Shown piece after piece: positions 20,990 to 32,940 of a DNA stretch of 64,000 nucleotides; within the stretch, counting starts at the first letter, position 1; every line of letters starts with the position of its first letter. The notes below the pieces were generated by a model. The model was not told the origin of the DNA. It saw only the letters and a program-made list of their open reading frames with translations, and searched no databases. The DNA is from Cavia porcellus (Eukaryota > Chordata > Mammalia > Rodentia > Caviidae). The stretch is from positions 14,328,001 to 14,392,000 of the forward strand of contig NW_026947492.1 in NCBI RefSeq assembly GCF_034190915.1, in the 5' to 3' direction. Made by a program: the position numbers and the translations under genes.

Positions 20990-22330
20990 ATAAGAATTCA
21001 AATTTGAAAACCACATAAACATGCATTAACAATGAAAGAAATAAAAAGACTATTACACAGCAATTTTTGACACCACTGGTGTGTACTACAATAAAAATAA
21101 ACTTCATAAACATAATCCTGGATAAAAGAATCAGACTTTCAAAAGATGTACAATGCAATTACCATGATGCAGTGACAGGAATCAAATACACTATCTAACC
21201 AAAACCAGGGGCAAAGAGAAAATCTTAGAGGCAGCCAGAGTAAAATAACACATTCCAAACAGAGAAACAGGATAAAATTGACAACAGACTTCTAACCAGG
21301 AGTAATGAAAATGAGAGGACAATGGAGAGACATCTCTGAAGTACAGAATGAAAGGAACTGTTGACCTACAATTCTACACCCAGAAAAAAGTATCTTTCAT
21401 AAGTGGGGGCAAAATAAAAATGTTTTTCAGACAAACAAAACAAAGTTGGCTCATCACTGGCAGATCACATTGTAAGATATACTAAAGGAAGCTCTTTTTA
21501 AAGAAGAAAAACAGTATCAGAAGAAATTTTGCTCTAAACAGAAGAATCCAGGACACTGACAATGACTGCATATGTATGTGAATGCAAAAGATACTTCTGA
21601 AGTCATTTTCTAATTCCCTTTAAAGATAATTGATTACCTTTAAAGTAAAATGTTATGGATTTTATAGCATTTGAAGAAGTAAAATGCATGACATCACTAG
21701 CCCTTGGGACAGTAGGACAAACATAAGTATGTTATATAAAGGTCTTCTACATAATATACTTAATATTTAATATTACTTGAAATATACTTCATAAATGAAA
21801 AATTAAGTTAAAACAAACCTTGGGGAAAAGTAAGAAGAGAAAGATAGCTAAGAAGCAAAAAAATGCAAATAGAATGTAAAATCCAAGCATAAGAAAATTA
21901 CATTATGATTGATTAATCATTATGATTAATTAAAAAATAGATCACCAAAAAAGAAGAAAGTATTAAAAGATGAATAAATAGAAAACAAAAGCCAAGATAG
22001 TAAACCTAAATCCCAAAGAGTACATATTAAGAGTGAACATAGATACATGGATGTTCATTAGAAAATAATTTCTACTTTTCTGTATACATAAAATTCTCTG
22101 TAACAATTTATTTCAACCCCAAAAGCATATATTGTATGACTCAATTCAGATGAAGTTCAAATCATGCACAAATAATCTACGTGGATAATGATTAGAATAA
22201 TGAAGCTTTATAAAGGACTTTTGGGGGTGTTAAAAATGTCCCATTTCCTGATTAAATGGCGTGTGTGTTCAAAAATTTAACATCAAATTTTGCAGTGTGT
22301 AAGTTATTCCTTACTTTAAAAAATACCTAC
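20990..22330 (+). mobile_element. Ancient L1M LINE fragments
   Basis: 20990-21170 resembles an L1M 3' region (ctattacacagcaatttttg, gatgtacaatgcaattacc). 21190-21690 resembles the L1M 5' region (gagaaaatcttagaggcagc, ggagagacatctctgaagta, attctacacccagaaaaaag, aagataattgattaccttta). 22120-22330 again resembles a 3' end (gtatgactcaattcagatga, aatgtcccatttcctgatta). At least two fragments. Confidence 0.6.
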
Positions 22331-22689
22331 CAAGGTCATTGATGATTTTAAAAACTCATTACCTTTCCTTCCTTGTAAAAATGTATGAAAATTTATTATG
22401 AGAATAAAAGCAAATCTGAATAATTTAGTGACAGATTAGATTTTAAATTTTGGTGTTTGGGATCTAAATTATTCAGAATCTCTTAGTTCTCCAGTTTCAA
22501 CTGGCACAGGAGGGTTTCAACATCAGAATTCCAATTTCTGTACTTGGCGCCTTTACACATAATGTTGTTTCACCAGCACCTCAAAAATCTTAAGTGTAGA
22601 GGCAAGTTTACTCTCCCAAAGTACCCATTCTTCACCCCGCAGCCCTCCACCTTGTTCTATTTTTGCCAGATAACCCCTTCTCTCCTTGT
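22331..22689. other. Unassigned AT-rich stretch
   Basis: No feature supported. Confidence 0.4.
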
Positions 22690-23070
22690 CACCCACTTGA
22701 AAAATGATCTCTGAATTTCTCCTGCCTCCAACTCACCCAGATTTTTTCGCTATCTTTTTAACGTCTCTCAGATACTTCCCCTTAGCCATCAGCCTGTCAG
22801 TTTATTGGAATAAACGCCAGTGTTCTGGTTCCTGTCTCTCTCATGTGCTATCAAAACACCACCAGGCACATCTTTCTCTGTGTTCACAGCATCCCCTGCT
22901 GCTGCTGCTGCTGCTGCTGCTTAGAAGGTCACCATTCTCTATAGGACAAAGTTCAAATTCCTTAACATAACATTCAAGGCCTTCTGTGAGGTTCCAGGCC
23001 ACTTTTCCAACCTAATTTCTCAGTACTTTCAAACATATCCCTAGAAGTCCACTAGAAGTGACTGTTAATT
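22690..23070 (+). mobile_element. L2 LINE fragment
   Basis: L2-like blocks: 'gacaaagttcaaattcctta', 'acattcaaggccttctgtga', 'gttccaggccacttttccaa'. Contains a CTG microsatellite at 22896-22921. Confidence 0.55.
22896..22921 (+). repeat. (CTG)n microsatellite
   Basis: 26 bp of perfect CTG units inside L2-derived sequence. Confidence 0.95.
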
Positions 23071-23600
23071 GAATATATTGTGAATATTCACTCAAAAACC
23101 TTTGTTCATGTTTTAATCCTAGCCTAGAATATTGCTCCTATTTATTATATCTAAATATCACACATCCTTACAGACAGAATACCATCTCCCTGAGATATTT
23201 CTGCAGAAACAATTTCATTTTTGATGTACTTTTGTGTTCTATGTATCAATCTCCAGGCTGTTAATTCCAGGCTACATTTTTATGGTCTTCAACATTTATG
23301 TGTGTCTGCATTTTGTTTCCAAAAGTAGAGGAAATTCACAGAGGACAAGGGTCATATTGAGATTTCTAAATGCTTGAGAGATAAACCTAAGGATATTTTG
23401 CAAGAGGATTGGTTCCCACGTTGCACTTCAACTATGAAATGGAAGAAGGATTGTGAAGTTATCCATGCTGACTCAGAAAAGCTTAATCCTCAACTGCATC
23501 CCCAAGCTCACTTTCTAAGATGTTTGCGGGCCAGCTGCTTTTTTATTAGGATTTGAAGACCGCAGATTATCACTCCTAAGAGACAGTCAGCCTGAGAATC
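23071..23600. other. Unassigned stretch
   Basis: Possibly a continuation of L2 to about 23340, but too diverged to claim. Confidence 0.35.
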
Positions 23601-23604
23601 TTCA

Positions 23605-23915
23605 CAGTTTGGATCTGAAATGTCCCCAAAGAACCACAAGCTGACAGCTTGTGGTTCTCAGTTTGGTGCAGTTGGGGAGTGGTAGGAACTTGCAGAGGTG
23701 GGGACCTAGCAGAAGGTTCTAAGTCTCTGGGGATATGAAAGAACTTGTGTGACCCAGTTTCTTTTTTCTCTTTACTTGCCGCTACTATGAGGTGAACAGG
23801 CCTAAAACACAGGCCTAAAACAACATGGCAGACTATCCACTAAAATCAGTCTTCGTTCCATGCAAGACGATTACCTCAGGAATTCCATTACAGTAATAGA
23901 ATGCTGACTAGCACA
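23605..23915 (+). mobile_element. LTR-like interspersed repeat (MaLR-like)
   Basis: 'ttggatctgaaatgtcccca', 'ccgctactatgaggtgaaca' and 'taatagaatgctgactagca' match a common rodent LTR-like repeat pattern (start TGAAATGTCCCC, end GACTARCACA). Family name uncertain. It contains a 29-bp palindrome at 23630-23658. Confidence 0.4.
23630..23658. repeat. Perfect palindrome, 14-bp arms, 1-nt spacer
   Basis: Arms agaaccacaagctg (23630-23643) and cagcttgtggttct (23645-23658) are exact reverse complements around a single A. Confidence 0.95.
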
Positions 23916-23924
23916 GTATCTAAA

Positions 23925-24065
23925 CTAAATTGAAAGTTAGGAATTAGGAAATCTGGGGTCCTGGTCCTGTTTTCTGTTAACTGGACAGCTATGTAATCTT
24001 GGGCCAATTTCTCTTAACCTCATCTTTTCATCAGTAAAATGAGAAACTTGGATTAGAGAAGCTCA
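23925..24065 (+). mobile_element. MIR SINE
   Basis: 'agctatgtaatcttgggcca', 'aacctcatcttttcatcagt' and 'aaaatgagaaacttgg'. Confidence 0.65.
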
Positions 24066-24139
24066 AAAAAGTGATATTAGTATTTTTTGTACCTATCATA
24101 TTTTGTGAATTATATATTATCCTCAATCCAGCAATAGTT

Positions 24140-24312
24140 AAGGTTAGGCAGAGAAGCTTACATATTTATTAAGTATCTATAGCATCTGGATTAATCTTTG
24201 CCACAGTTCTTTAGGTAGTTATTGTTACATAGACCATAACGGTTTGAGTAATCTCTTCAAATTTTATAGTTATCAAGCGACAAGGTAAGATTTGAACCAC
24301 AAATTTTCCAAA
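24140..24312 (-). mobile_element. MIR SINE
   Basis: Reversed MIR: 'tttattaagtatctatagca', 'attaatctttgccacagttc' and 'gcgacaaggtaagatttgaa'. Confidence 0.5.
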
Positions 24313-24317
24313 TTTTC

Positions 24318-24405
24318 TTTTCTCTGTCTCTCTAACGCTGTCTCTGTCTCTGTATGTATCTCTGTGTCTCTGTCTCTCCTCCCTTCCCCTTCCCCTTCCC
24401 CTCAC
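24318..24405 (+). repeat. (TCTCTG)n and (CCCCTT)n simple repeats
   Basis: Imperfect TCTCTG units to about 24380, then CCCTTCC units. The antisense R/E-rich open frame over it is an artefact of the repeat. Confidence 0.9.
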
Positions 24406-24424
24406 ATTCCCACTTCATTCTCCT

Positions 24425-24592
24425 TTCTTTCAGTTTTTTCTTGAGATAGGGCTTCACTACGCAGTTCAGACTGGCCTTGAATTCACTATGTCGCTCAGAC
24501 TGGCTTTGAACTCACATCAATTCTCCTGCCTCAGCCTCCCAAGTCCTAAGATTATAAGAATGAGCTACCACACCTGGCTAGAATTTCCAAAT
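24425..24592 (-). mobile_element. B1 SINE (7SL-derived), rodent quasi-dimeric type
   Basis: The plus strand shows reversed B1: 'gagatagggcttcactacgc', 'ctcctgcctcagcctcccaa' and 'gagctaccacacctggctag'. 'cagttcagactggccttgaa' and 'cgctcagactggctttgaa' are the two copies of the ~29-bp internal duplication typical of rodent B1. Confidence 0.85.
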
Positions 24593-24649
24593 TCATTAAC
24601 TCCAAAGCACATATTTTTTCCTATCACCCTAAGATCTGTTCAAAATATG

Positions 24650-24875
24650 AACTTATAAACAAATAAATATGTCAGGACATTGGTTAAGAGTTAATGTTGA
24701 CATATTTAGATCACATTTATAATGTTCATACCAAAATTAGAATTAATTCATATTTACACAACCTTTTGTAACTCACACACAGAATGTTATGATTCTCACA
24801 GTATAACTATTACATAAGAAAGAAAACTTAAGTCCTGGAAAAGTTAAGTAATTTTCTCTTAAACACAAAATAGTG
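24650..24875 (-). mobile_element. MIR SINE, degraded
   Basis: 'tgttatgattctcacagtat', 'agaaaacttaagtcctggaa' and 'aagttaagtaattttctctt' resemble a reversed MIR. Confidence 0.45.
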
Positions 24876-24879
24876 TCAA

Positions 24880-25112
24880 GAGAGCAGAGTGGGTCAGTGA
24901 AGGTTCTGGGTTTCAAAATCCTTCAGATCTGAAGTCAAATTCCACTTTACCTACGTTTTCTCTGTGTCATAGAATACGAACTGCTTAACTTTTTATGTAG
25001 GAAATGGAGTTGTAGAAGTAGTTACCTCATAGATTTTTTTATAATGATTATGAGAGAAATATAAAGCATTTAGTACTATGTCTAGCATGCAGTGACAAAT
25101 ATTAAGTCTTGC
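24880..25112 (+). mobile_element. MIR SINE
   Basis: Near full-length forward MIR: 'tcagatctgaagtcaaattc', 'gtagttacctcatagatttt' and 'ataaagcatttagtactatg'. Confidence 0.7.
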
Positions 25113-25735
25113 CAGTGGTAGATCCCCCCACATCTACATCAAAATCTCATTCCTCACCTCATGAACTTTTGATACTTCCAATACTCTCCTCTGGATATGA
25201 CTTAAAATAAAGCATAATACTCAAGTCAGTGCTAACATATGGTGCACTGTAGCACATCAGGGAGGATAGTTAGACTCTACCCTCAATAAAAGGTATATTT
25301 TTATTTTCCATGAACAGAGAGGGCTGATTTTCCTTAAACTATTCATGTCCCCTTGCATAGCCTCTAGATTAACAATTATTGTACCTACAAGATACCTCTG
25401 TCAATTATGTTGTCTCTCTAATTGGGAATCAGAGTTTTTCTCCAGGTAAAAATAACTGTCATATAAGGGGACAGCACCCAGGAGGTGAACCTCTTGAGTA
25501 CAAAAATCCCAAATAATCTAGATCCATTTCAGTACTTGTTCACATGTACCAAGTTTATTTTCTGGTTGTGAATGAAAGATCACAAGGCTTCATAAAGAAT
25601 CAATTAAATTCTATTTTTGTTATGTTCTAAAGTAGAAGTGCAAAAGACATCTTAGAATAGGGCTACCATTTTTTTCTTTTCCTTTTTGTCTCTCTCCTTT
25701 CTCTTCACATACATTTAGTATTAAAATACCTGCAG
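25113..25735. other. Unassigned stretch
   Basis: No coding or repeat feature supported. Confidence 0.4.
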
Positions 25736-25739
25736 TTTC

Positions 25740-25960
25740 CAATTGTGAGTGTTTATACAGTAACTCTCATTGGTTGTGGGCACCAGGCTGGCAGTGGATC
25801 AAAACCCCCGCCAAGTTTTGCAGCCGTAATTTTATTTTGATTTTAATTAGTATCAATTAGGACTAAAAAATAGACAGCCTGGATAAACAATGTGAGGTTG
25901 GCTCTAACGAGTAAATTAGATATTTTGCAGGAAACAGGGGGAAGGGGGACAAAGAGGGAC
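25740..25960. promoter_or_regulatory. Candidate conserved non-coding element
   Basis: Repeat-free, with clustered homeodomain-core motifs (tttaattagtatcaattagg: TAATTAG and CAATTAG), 'cattggttgtgggcaccagg' and 'aaaacccccgccaagttttg'. The texture is unlike the decayed repeats around it. Conservation cannot be measured from a single sequence, so this is inference. Confidence 0.35.
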
Positions 25961-27330
25961 TCTACTTTCTTCCAACCTCCTGCTCCTCCCCCTTAGCTAT
26001 TGCTGTGGGCAACTGAGGTTTCCAGAATAGTATCTATGTTAATATGTCAAAGCCCCCTATCTGTTTAGGGGCATGGAATTTGGGAAATGTATAGATCTCA
26101 GATGGCTTCCAAGATGCTAATGGGGTTCACATTGTCTAGCATTGGGTTCTCACTTCACATATGAAGCTCCTTTTTCCTCTGTACTCTCAGTTTATATCCA
26201 GAGCCCAGTGAGAAATTCTGCCTTTCTCTTCTCTTCTTGAATTCTCCCAGCCAGGCCCACGTTATCTGGTGAACCAGAAACTTAGAAGACATACAGCTCC
26301 AGGTCTCTCTGCACATCCTTGCATCTGCATGATTCGGAGCCATTTTGTAGGTATTATATAAGCAATTAAGTAAGTACAGATAAGCATACTGTGACTGTGA
26401 GGGGAAACAGCTTAGTGCTTGCTAAACACAGCGCTGCACCTTTAGATCTGCAATCTGAAAGAGTTTTGCCCTGCAATAAACTACAGGACATTATGGTGGT
26501 GGAAGGCCAACTCGGGGATGTTTACTCTGAGGCCACTTCCTCCTTCCCCTATTACAACTTCCTTTTTCCTTTCCCAGTGCCCAGGAAGAAATTCCAATCA
26601 GTTCCTTGAGCATCATCAATGCCCGCCCTAAGCATCACCCCAGTCAAATGTTACACATGTCCCATACCCCATATTAAGGAGGTAGCCCAGCTGCCATGGG
26701 TTGTGTGCTCTTTGCCACATCCTCAACCCAGTAAACCTGTTCTTTTTGTATACTTTTGCTTCTCTATTCCACCAGAATATTCTATCACAATCCTCAGCTC
26801 AGCACAGCCCACTGTGTGCCTGACCTCCAGGTGGCCCCATGTGTTGCCTTGTGACCCTGGGGAAGAACTGAGTGACACTGCACCATACTATAGAATCTCC
26901 ACTGTGTAGATACTATACACATAAGCAACCTCGGAGCAAAGGAAATACAAAATGCAGTAAAAATAATTAATGAGTGATGAGTGATAAGCATTTATTTTAT
27001 TCTAATATAATGTATTTAATTATAAATCTACTTAATTTAATTTTTAAGAGTGACCATGTTCAACTACTAACAGGTAAAATTCCTGAAAATTTAAAAGTCA
27101 TCTGTTACGAGTCAAAATAAATCAACCAAGCATGCCACTGACACATCTCACCTTGAGGCCCACAACGTTTATTCACTTCTTCATGATACTATAGGTCTTC
27201 CAGAAATCTGGAAGTGAGATAGTGAGAGATGGTCCAGAAACTGAAGGAGGCAGCCTGTTCCCTTCACACAGACCATTTGCATTCAATAAATGCCTCCCAT
27301 CAATCAATTTTTCTATAGTGGGTCTTATGC
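25961..27330. other. Unassigned stretch
   Basis: Short open frames (26391-26609, 26619-26909 plus; 26794-26991 minus) show no recognisable domain. No clear repeats. Confidence 0.4.
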
Positions 27331-27335
27331 AGATG

Positions 27336-27670
27336 TCTTAGTTGCTTTTCTCATTGCTAAGACAGAATACCTGACACCCAAAGTTAAAGGAGGTAAGGTT
27401 TATTTGGTTTACACTTGTAGAAGTTTCAGGCCATAGTTGGCTAGCTCTAAGGCAGGGTGGCATGGCAGAGGAGAAATAGTTCAGGCAAAGCAGAGTAGGC
27501 AGAATGCAGAAGCAGCACGTCAAGAGTTCTTAGCAGCTTCTTTCTGCAATTAGGGCAGCGCCAAAGCAATCAGTGGACTAATTTAGTAATCACACGCCCT
27601 TCATCCCACCATCACACACTTTAGATCCAGCCCCCTCTGATCTAGCCACCAATGACCACATGAGGCTCTG
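27336..27670 (+). mobile_element. Rodent hAT-type non-autonomous repeat (URR1-like)
   Basis: 'gtcttagttgcttttctcat', 'gctaagacagaatacctgac' and 'gtaaggtttatttggtttac' followed by 'gcagggtggcatggcagagg' resemble the ubiquitous rodent repeat URR1. The assignment is from memory of the consensus pattern. Confidence 0.45.
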
Positions 27671-27690
27671 GGGGACATCTAGACACAAGC

Positions 27691-28015
27691 TGTCATGGTT
27701 TATGTTGTGTCCCCCAGGCCTCATGAGTTTGCATTGTTCATTTGTGATGGTTCATTGTATAGTGCTTGGATTGATGGTGTCAGTGCTCCACCTACATAGG
27801 GGTGGAGCCAGGATGTGATGTAATGGCAGGAAGAAGGTGTGTCTCTCTCTTTGCTAGTTCCTGTTTGCTGTTTGTGGCCACCATGAACTGCAGCCCAGCC
27901 ATGCCCGCCTGTCTTGGAGCCAACTGAGTGTGGACTGAAACCTCCAAAAGCTGTAAGAAATAAACCTTTCCTTTCCCAACTTGGGCATCAGGTATTTTGT
28001 CTCAGCGACAAGCAT
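27691..28015 (+). mobile_element. MaLR LTR (rodent-type)
   Basis: Begins 'tgtcatggtttatgttgtgt' and 'cccccaggcctcatgag'. It contains 'gccaccatgaactgcagccc', a polyadenylation-type 'aagaaataaacctttccttt' and ends 'caagcataaca'. About 325 bp, the size of a MaLR solo LTR. Confidence 0.6.
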
Positions 28016-28930
28016 AACAGTAGATATGAACTTTCAGCCTTAATTTAATGCTTCACACATTGTTGTTGACATCATCTATCAGACACCTAACAGAGTCCAG
28101 ATCAAAGCAGATAAATATATATAAACTGTACAAACTTGGAATGTGGAAATGAATATGCCATTGATTTTTCAGTCTTCAATGTTCCCTAGAACTGCAAGCA
28201 AAATTAGGCTTGCAGTTTCCAGGATTTTCAGAACCAGATCAGTGGTTTTCAGGATTCTCAGAACAAGATCAGTGACTTCCTGACTGACTTACCTCAGTTT
28301 ATCCTATGATTTGCCCCTTGTAAGATACATTCAAGTTTGCCTTTCTCTAGAGTTCCATGTCTATTTTAGGGATATTTGGCTTTAAAACAGGAAATTAGTG
28401 GAACCTGGAATCCTAACCAGTGATGACAAGATAACATTCACCTACACCCTCTTTAGTATAGCTTGAGAAGCCATCCTTTCAATCATATACCGATTCTTAG
28501 GCCTCCATCTTCTGGCAACTTCTGGACTTCACCTGTGAAGCCTTCCCTAGACATTAATCTCTGATGCCTTTTATTTAAAAAAAAAAAGGAAAGAAAACAT
28601 ACAAGATAAAAACAGCAACATATAAAATTTAAACTTACTGCTTATCAAAATAATTATATAACTTCATAGAAATCTATGAGCAAATATTAAATACATATAA
28701 TGTGTATGTGTGTGATCATGTACTACATACAAATTGTACATAATATGTAATACAACTTTTATTTTTACTTTCAGAGATCATATGTAACATTTTAAGCAAA
28801 TGCCTTTTCTCTATTCACATAACTAACCAAAGCCAAGGGTTCATTTTTCACTACTCTTGACTGGTTTTTGATACACAGATTCCTACAGGTAGAAATACAT
28901 TTTTGGAAAACGTGACCCATAGTAATTCTC
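28016..28930. other. Mostly unassigned, short L2-like patch
   Basis: 'cacctgtgaagccttcccta' at about 28530-28550 resembles L2. 28240-28275 nearly repeats 28215-28245 ('tttcaggattctcagaacaa' versus 'ttccaggattttcagaacca'), a small local duplication. The rest is unassigned. Confidence 0.4.
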
Positions 28931-28934
28931 TAGA

Positions 28935-29078
28935 TTGATACTGCTCAACACATTAGACTTACATGAAGAGCTAGTACAGTTGTAAAGCCCAAACCATATT
29001 TCAGTTGAGTTAAACATTTATAGTTTTTAATCTTCTCCAAAGGATCCTAGGACAAAGTAAAGCTTGAGAATCACCATC
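28935..29078 (+). mobile_element. MER5-like hAT fragment
   Basis: Starts 'gatactgctcaacacattag' and ends 'agcttgagaatcacc', the terminal pattern of MER5A-type elements. The interior is highly diverged. Confidence 0.4.
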
Positions 29079-31245
29079 CCACACAATCCATGAATCAGTG
29101 TTCATAGATCAAATTATGCCCTCTTTTATCCTAATTTTATGTCCATATATCATATACAAATATACAAAGTCTTCATTGAGTAAAACATAGCATATTCTCT
29201 GCAAGTATTCTGCAAATTAACCTAAAAGTTTATCATGGACATCCCATCAGGTCAGTACATAAATTCTAACACAGAGAATAATCTTGCTACAAGAATGACA
29301 TACTAAAAGTATTTTAAAACTTCCAGTCTGGTGATGTTATTTAAGAAGAATCAGAGAGCAAAAAGTCAGAGACCTCTTAATAGAAGCCTCATACAACAGT
29401 CCAGAAATGAAAGCCAATAAAGAAGTATTCATGAAAATGGGAAGGAGTAAGTCAATGTAAGAATCATCACGAAGAACTATTCCCTTAACCACTGATACAT
29501 ATGGGAGCTAGAAAAGTGAGAGGCAACAGTGGTTCCAGAGTTTGAGTTTAAGCTAAAAGAATAACTAAGGAAGAAAAATGGTTATGAGAGCAAGTTATAT
29601 AAAGAAAGAATGATTGTTTCAATTTTATACAATCCTTATGACTGGTCCTATGGATTTCAAACTTGTCTCTCAAATTCCTACAACAGTCTCAATGGATTCT
29701 TTGCAATAAATTTCTTAATACCTACATCCTAATGGTGGTTTCCTTGTTTGAGCCCTCGCTGATACACCAGCCTGCACTCATACAGTAAATCAGAAGATGA
29801 GAAGAGAAAGATGGGCAGGAGACTTGGGAGAAAGGAACAGAGGGCAGCACTAAAGACTTCCAAGATGTCATAGTTTGGATCCATCACCAGGAAATTCCTC
29901 AGTAAACTGAAAAACAAGCCAAGTGTTCTTGTCTTCCTAAATATATAATTATCCCAGTAGGGGTCAGGACTCCATATTCCACATTTCTTTGGAAATCTCA
30001 AATTATACTAGTAGATTATCCCTAGATTCATCTGTATTGGCTACTTTACTAAATCTTCTTTGAAAACCTGTGGATATGCACGTTTCTCAATCTCTGCTCT
30101 TATTAACCATCTTTCAAGTAGGAGCTAAGATTTATCAGATCACATGTCATCTATTGTCACAGATTGGGGGACCTTCTGGTTTTCTTCAGATGCTTCAAAA
30201 CTTTAATTTAAAAAAAAGAGAGGGATATTATTTTGAGTGCCTGAATTACTCAGTGTTAAGGTTCATAGAAACCCTACCAAAATGGCATATTGACTCTTGA
30301 CTACATGGTATTTACAGTTATTATAATACAGTAAAGACATTACCCTCAGTAGATCTCTCTGTGTACAATCTCCATCTCTTTTTTATAGGAATGATGAAGA
30401 AAATTTTTACTTATCATTAAATAAATAAAAACCATGGACAGCCACTGATTTTGTTTTCCCATTACATTCATTCATTTCTTCCAGTCACACTAATTCATGT
30501 AAGACTTAGCTAAGCCATGAACATAATATCTTACTTCCTCACCCAAGGACAGGTTTGGGACCAAAACTAGCCAATCAGAATTCTCTGGATCTGTACAAGT
30601 AAAGCTAGAAAGAAGATCATCAAAATCAATTTTACACTGAGAATCATGCTCTCTGAAGGTAGACCTTTGAGGTCCACCTCCATAGCTTTAGTGTGGACAA
30701 CTAAAACCCATCTCAGGTGCCCTCTTTGTTACCCATGTCCTAAACTCCCAAGTCTTCAACTTGCTGACCACATGTTTACTCACTCAGGTACCCTTCTCAA
30801 GCCTGACTTTAGGGTATGGGGGCCCCCTGCACTAAAATGATATTTCACAATGGATTCTGGGAATAGTAGGCAACTGGCAAGGGTAGAGGTGGTCTGATTG
30901 AAGCACCTCAATAGTGCAGGCAGAGAGAGTAGGAAGCAGGAACAATTAGAAACATACCAGTTGAGCCAATTAGTGGAAGAACATGGTGTAACCTAATGCT
31001 CAGTAAAGAAGAAACCCACTCGTTCTGAATGTTAGTATGCTTTGCACCATTATGTGGTGTCTAGCCCAACAAGCATTATGCAGATCCAATCATGACTAAC
31101 AGCCTCTCATTTTCCTGTAACACATCATGCACAAATATGTGCCTTACTTGAGCCCTTTTACTCTGATCCGTGTGGTTCAACAATTGCTATGTAAGGAAGT
31201 CACGGTTGTGCTGACATAAAATAGGGGCTTTAGAGTTCATGAGAT
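29079..31245. other. Unassigned stretch
   Basis: No coding exon or RNA gene. Open frames 29729-30001 (minus), 30070-30300 and 30646-30840 (plus) lack recognisable domains. Confidence 0.4.
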
Positions 31246-31247
31246 AG

Positions 31248-31340
31248 GGAAATCAGCCTTACTACCTACCACAGGTGCAATCGTGAGCAAGTGACTTCAT
31301 TCCCTTGGACCTCCTCAAAAGTGAGGTGTTTTTAATAACC
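31248..31340 (+). mobile_element. MIR SINE fragment
   Basis: 'cgtgagcaagtgacttcatt' and 'ccttggacctcctcaaaagt' match the MIR core forward. Confidence 0.5.
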
Positions 31341-31344
31341 ATCA

Positions 31345-31545
31345 TATGTGAAGCACTTACTGTTGGTCCTTGTGCTGATATTGACATGTCTTTCCTCAAT
31401 CGATCCTCACAAAAAAAAAACCTACTATTATCCCTCTTCTACAGATGATGAAATTGGTACTTATAGAAGTTAATGACCAGCCCAAAGTCCACAGCTAGTA
31501 AGCATAAATTCTGAACCTGAAAACAAGTTTGACTGCCTCAAATAC
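31345..31545 (-). mobile_element. MIR SINE
   Basis: Reversed MIR: 'gaagcacttactgttggtcc', 'tattatccctcttctacaga', 'tgatgaaattggtacttata' and 'agtccacagctagtaagcat'. Confidence 0.7.
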
Positions 31546-31569
31546 CTACATCACTGGCTTCTACTCTGG

Positions 31570-32870
31570 AAGAAGTCATGGATACAGAATTTGCCCTCCG
31601 ACTGTAAACAAGGAGAAAACTAGAAAAATAGATGAAATTGAGACTGGACTGCAAGAAGCGGAGCACGTAGCCTCTTCTCTTTCATGACGGTCCATCTGTC
31701 TCTTCTTTAGACAATGTCCAGGCTATGCAAGGAGGTGGACCCAAGGACAACCCCAGGGCTTTGCTGAGGTGAAGAATCAGAAAATAGAGCTCAGGTGCAA
31801 TAAGTAGATGATTGTGAGGAAAAACATGGCAAAGAAAGAGATCCATAAATCCTCATGAGTAGCTTCAAGTCTTTGGCTTAATACTGATCTGCGCTTGTGT
31901 GCGAAGAAACTCCACAGGGCACAACAAAAGTTAGCCCACTTCCAGGGAGCTATACCCTGAAAAATAGCAAAATCCTACAAGAGACTGTACTGCTTGTTAA
32001 CCAGAACAAAGAGACCTGGCTGAATATACAGGGCATAAAGGAGAAACACCAGGAAAGTCACATTGTGATAGCATGGCTACATTAGACCCAAAAATAGAGT
32101 GTCAGACACATGAAAATGATCTATAAGTCATTTAACAGCCTGTCATAACAAACCTAAATATTTTTAAACAAAGACCACAAAATGCAAGCATTGAACCACG
32201 TAACTCTCCTAATATACAACATCCAATAAAAAATACTGGATTTATGATGCAGCAGTAATAAGAAAGAAAATGAGTCAATAGAAACAAAGCCAGGAATGAC
32301 AGGGATAACAGGATTGGCAGGCGAGGACTTCAAAACAGCTATTGTGCGATTATACAATTTAAATCACAAATTTAAAGCAGGAATAGCAAATTTCTGTAAA
32401 AGGTCCAATAGTAGATATTTTAGGCTTTGTAGGCTGCATTCAGTCTCCTTTGCATATTTCTGTACTCCTGTATAATGTAAAAACTATTCTCTATTCCCCA
32501 CATGCACAAAAGCAAGCCCCTGGCTGGATCTGACACACAGGTCATATTTTCTAGCCCTTGATTTAAAAGAAAGCATAAAAAGTAAAAAGAAATACGTAAA
32601 AAGGATAGAACTAAAGGAATCTTCTAGAAATGTAAACTATACTATCTGAGGTGGAAATTTTGAGATGACAACACATTAAAAGAAAAATGTCAGTAAACTG
32701 GATAACATAGCAATTAAAGCTTACCCAAACAAATGCCTAACAAAAAAGATATCAGTGAACTAATGAACTTCCTGCAATGTATATATAGTTCAGAGTATCA
32801 GAGGAGGAAAAGGAGGACAAAAATGTTTAAAGAAATAGTGGATGAAATATTTCCAAATTGATTTTTTAAC
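31570..32870 (+). mobile_element. Ancient L1M 5' region
   Basis: 'caacatccaataaaaaatac', 'gaaacaaagccaggaatgac', 'ggcaggcgaggacttcaaaa', 'taaaggaatcttctagaaat' and 'gaaatagtggatgaaatatt' follow the order of the ORF1-proximal region of L1M families. Interrupted by a hAT element at 32365-32585. The part before 32050 is less certain. Confidence 0.6.
32365..32585 (+). mobile_element. Ancient hAT-type DNA transposon nested in L1M
   Basis: 'gcaggaatagcaaatttctg', 'taaaaggtccaatagtagat', 'attttaggctttgtaggctg' and 'cccctggctggatctgacac'. Same family as 4016-4197, in the other orientation. Confidence 0.7.
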
Positions 32871-32940
32871 ATTATTCTTATTATTTAAATATAAAATGAT
32901 CTCATTTTTATATCTACACAATAAAATCCCAGTCTTCTAA

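Noticed and set aside
24211..24405. Arg/Glu-rich minus-strand open frame
   Set aside because: Antisense reading of the TCTCTG simple repeat.
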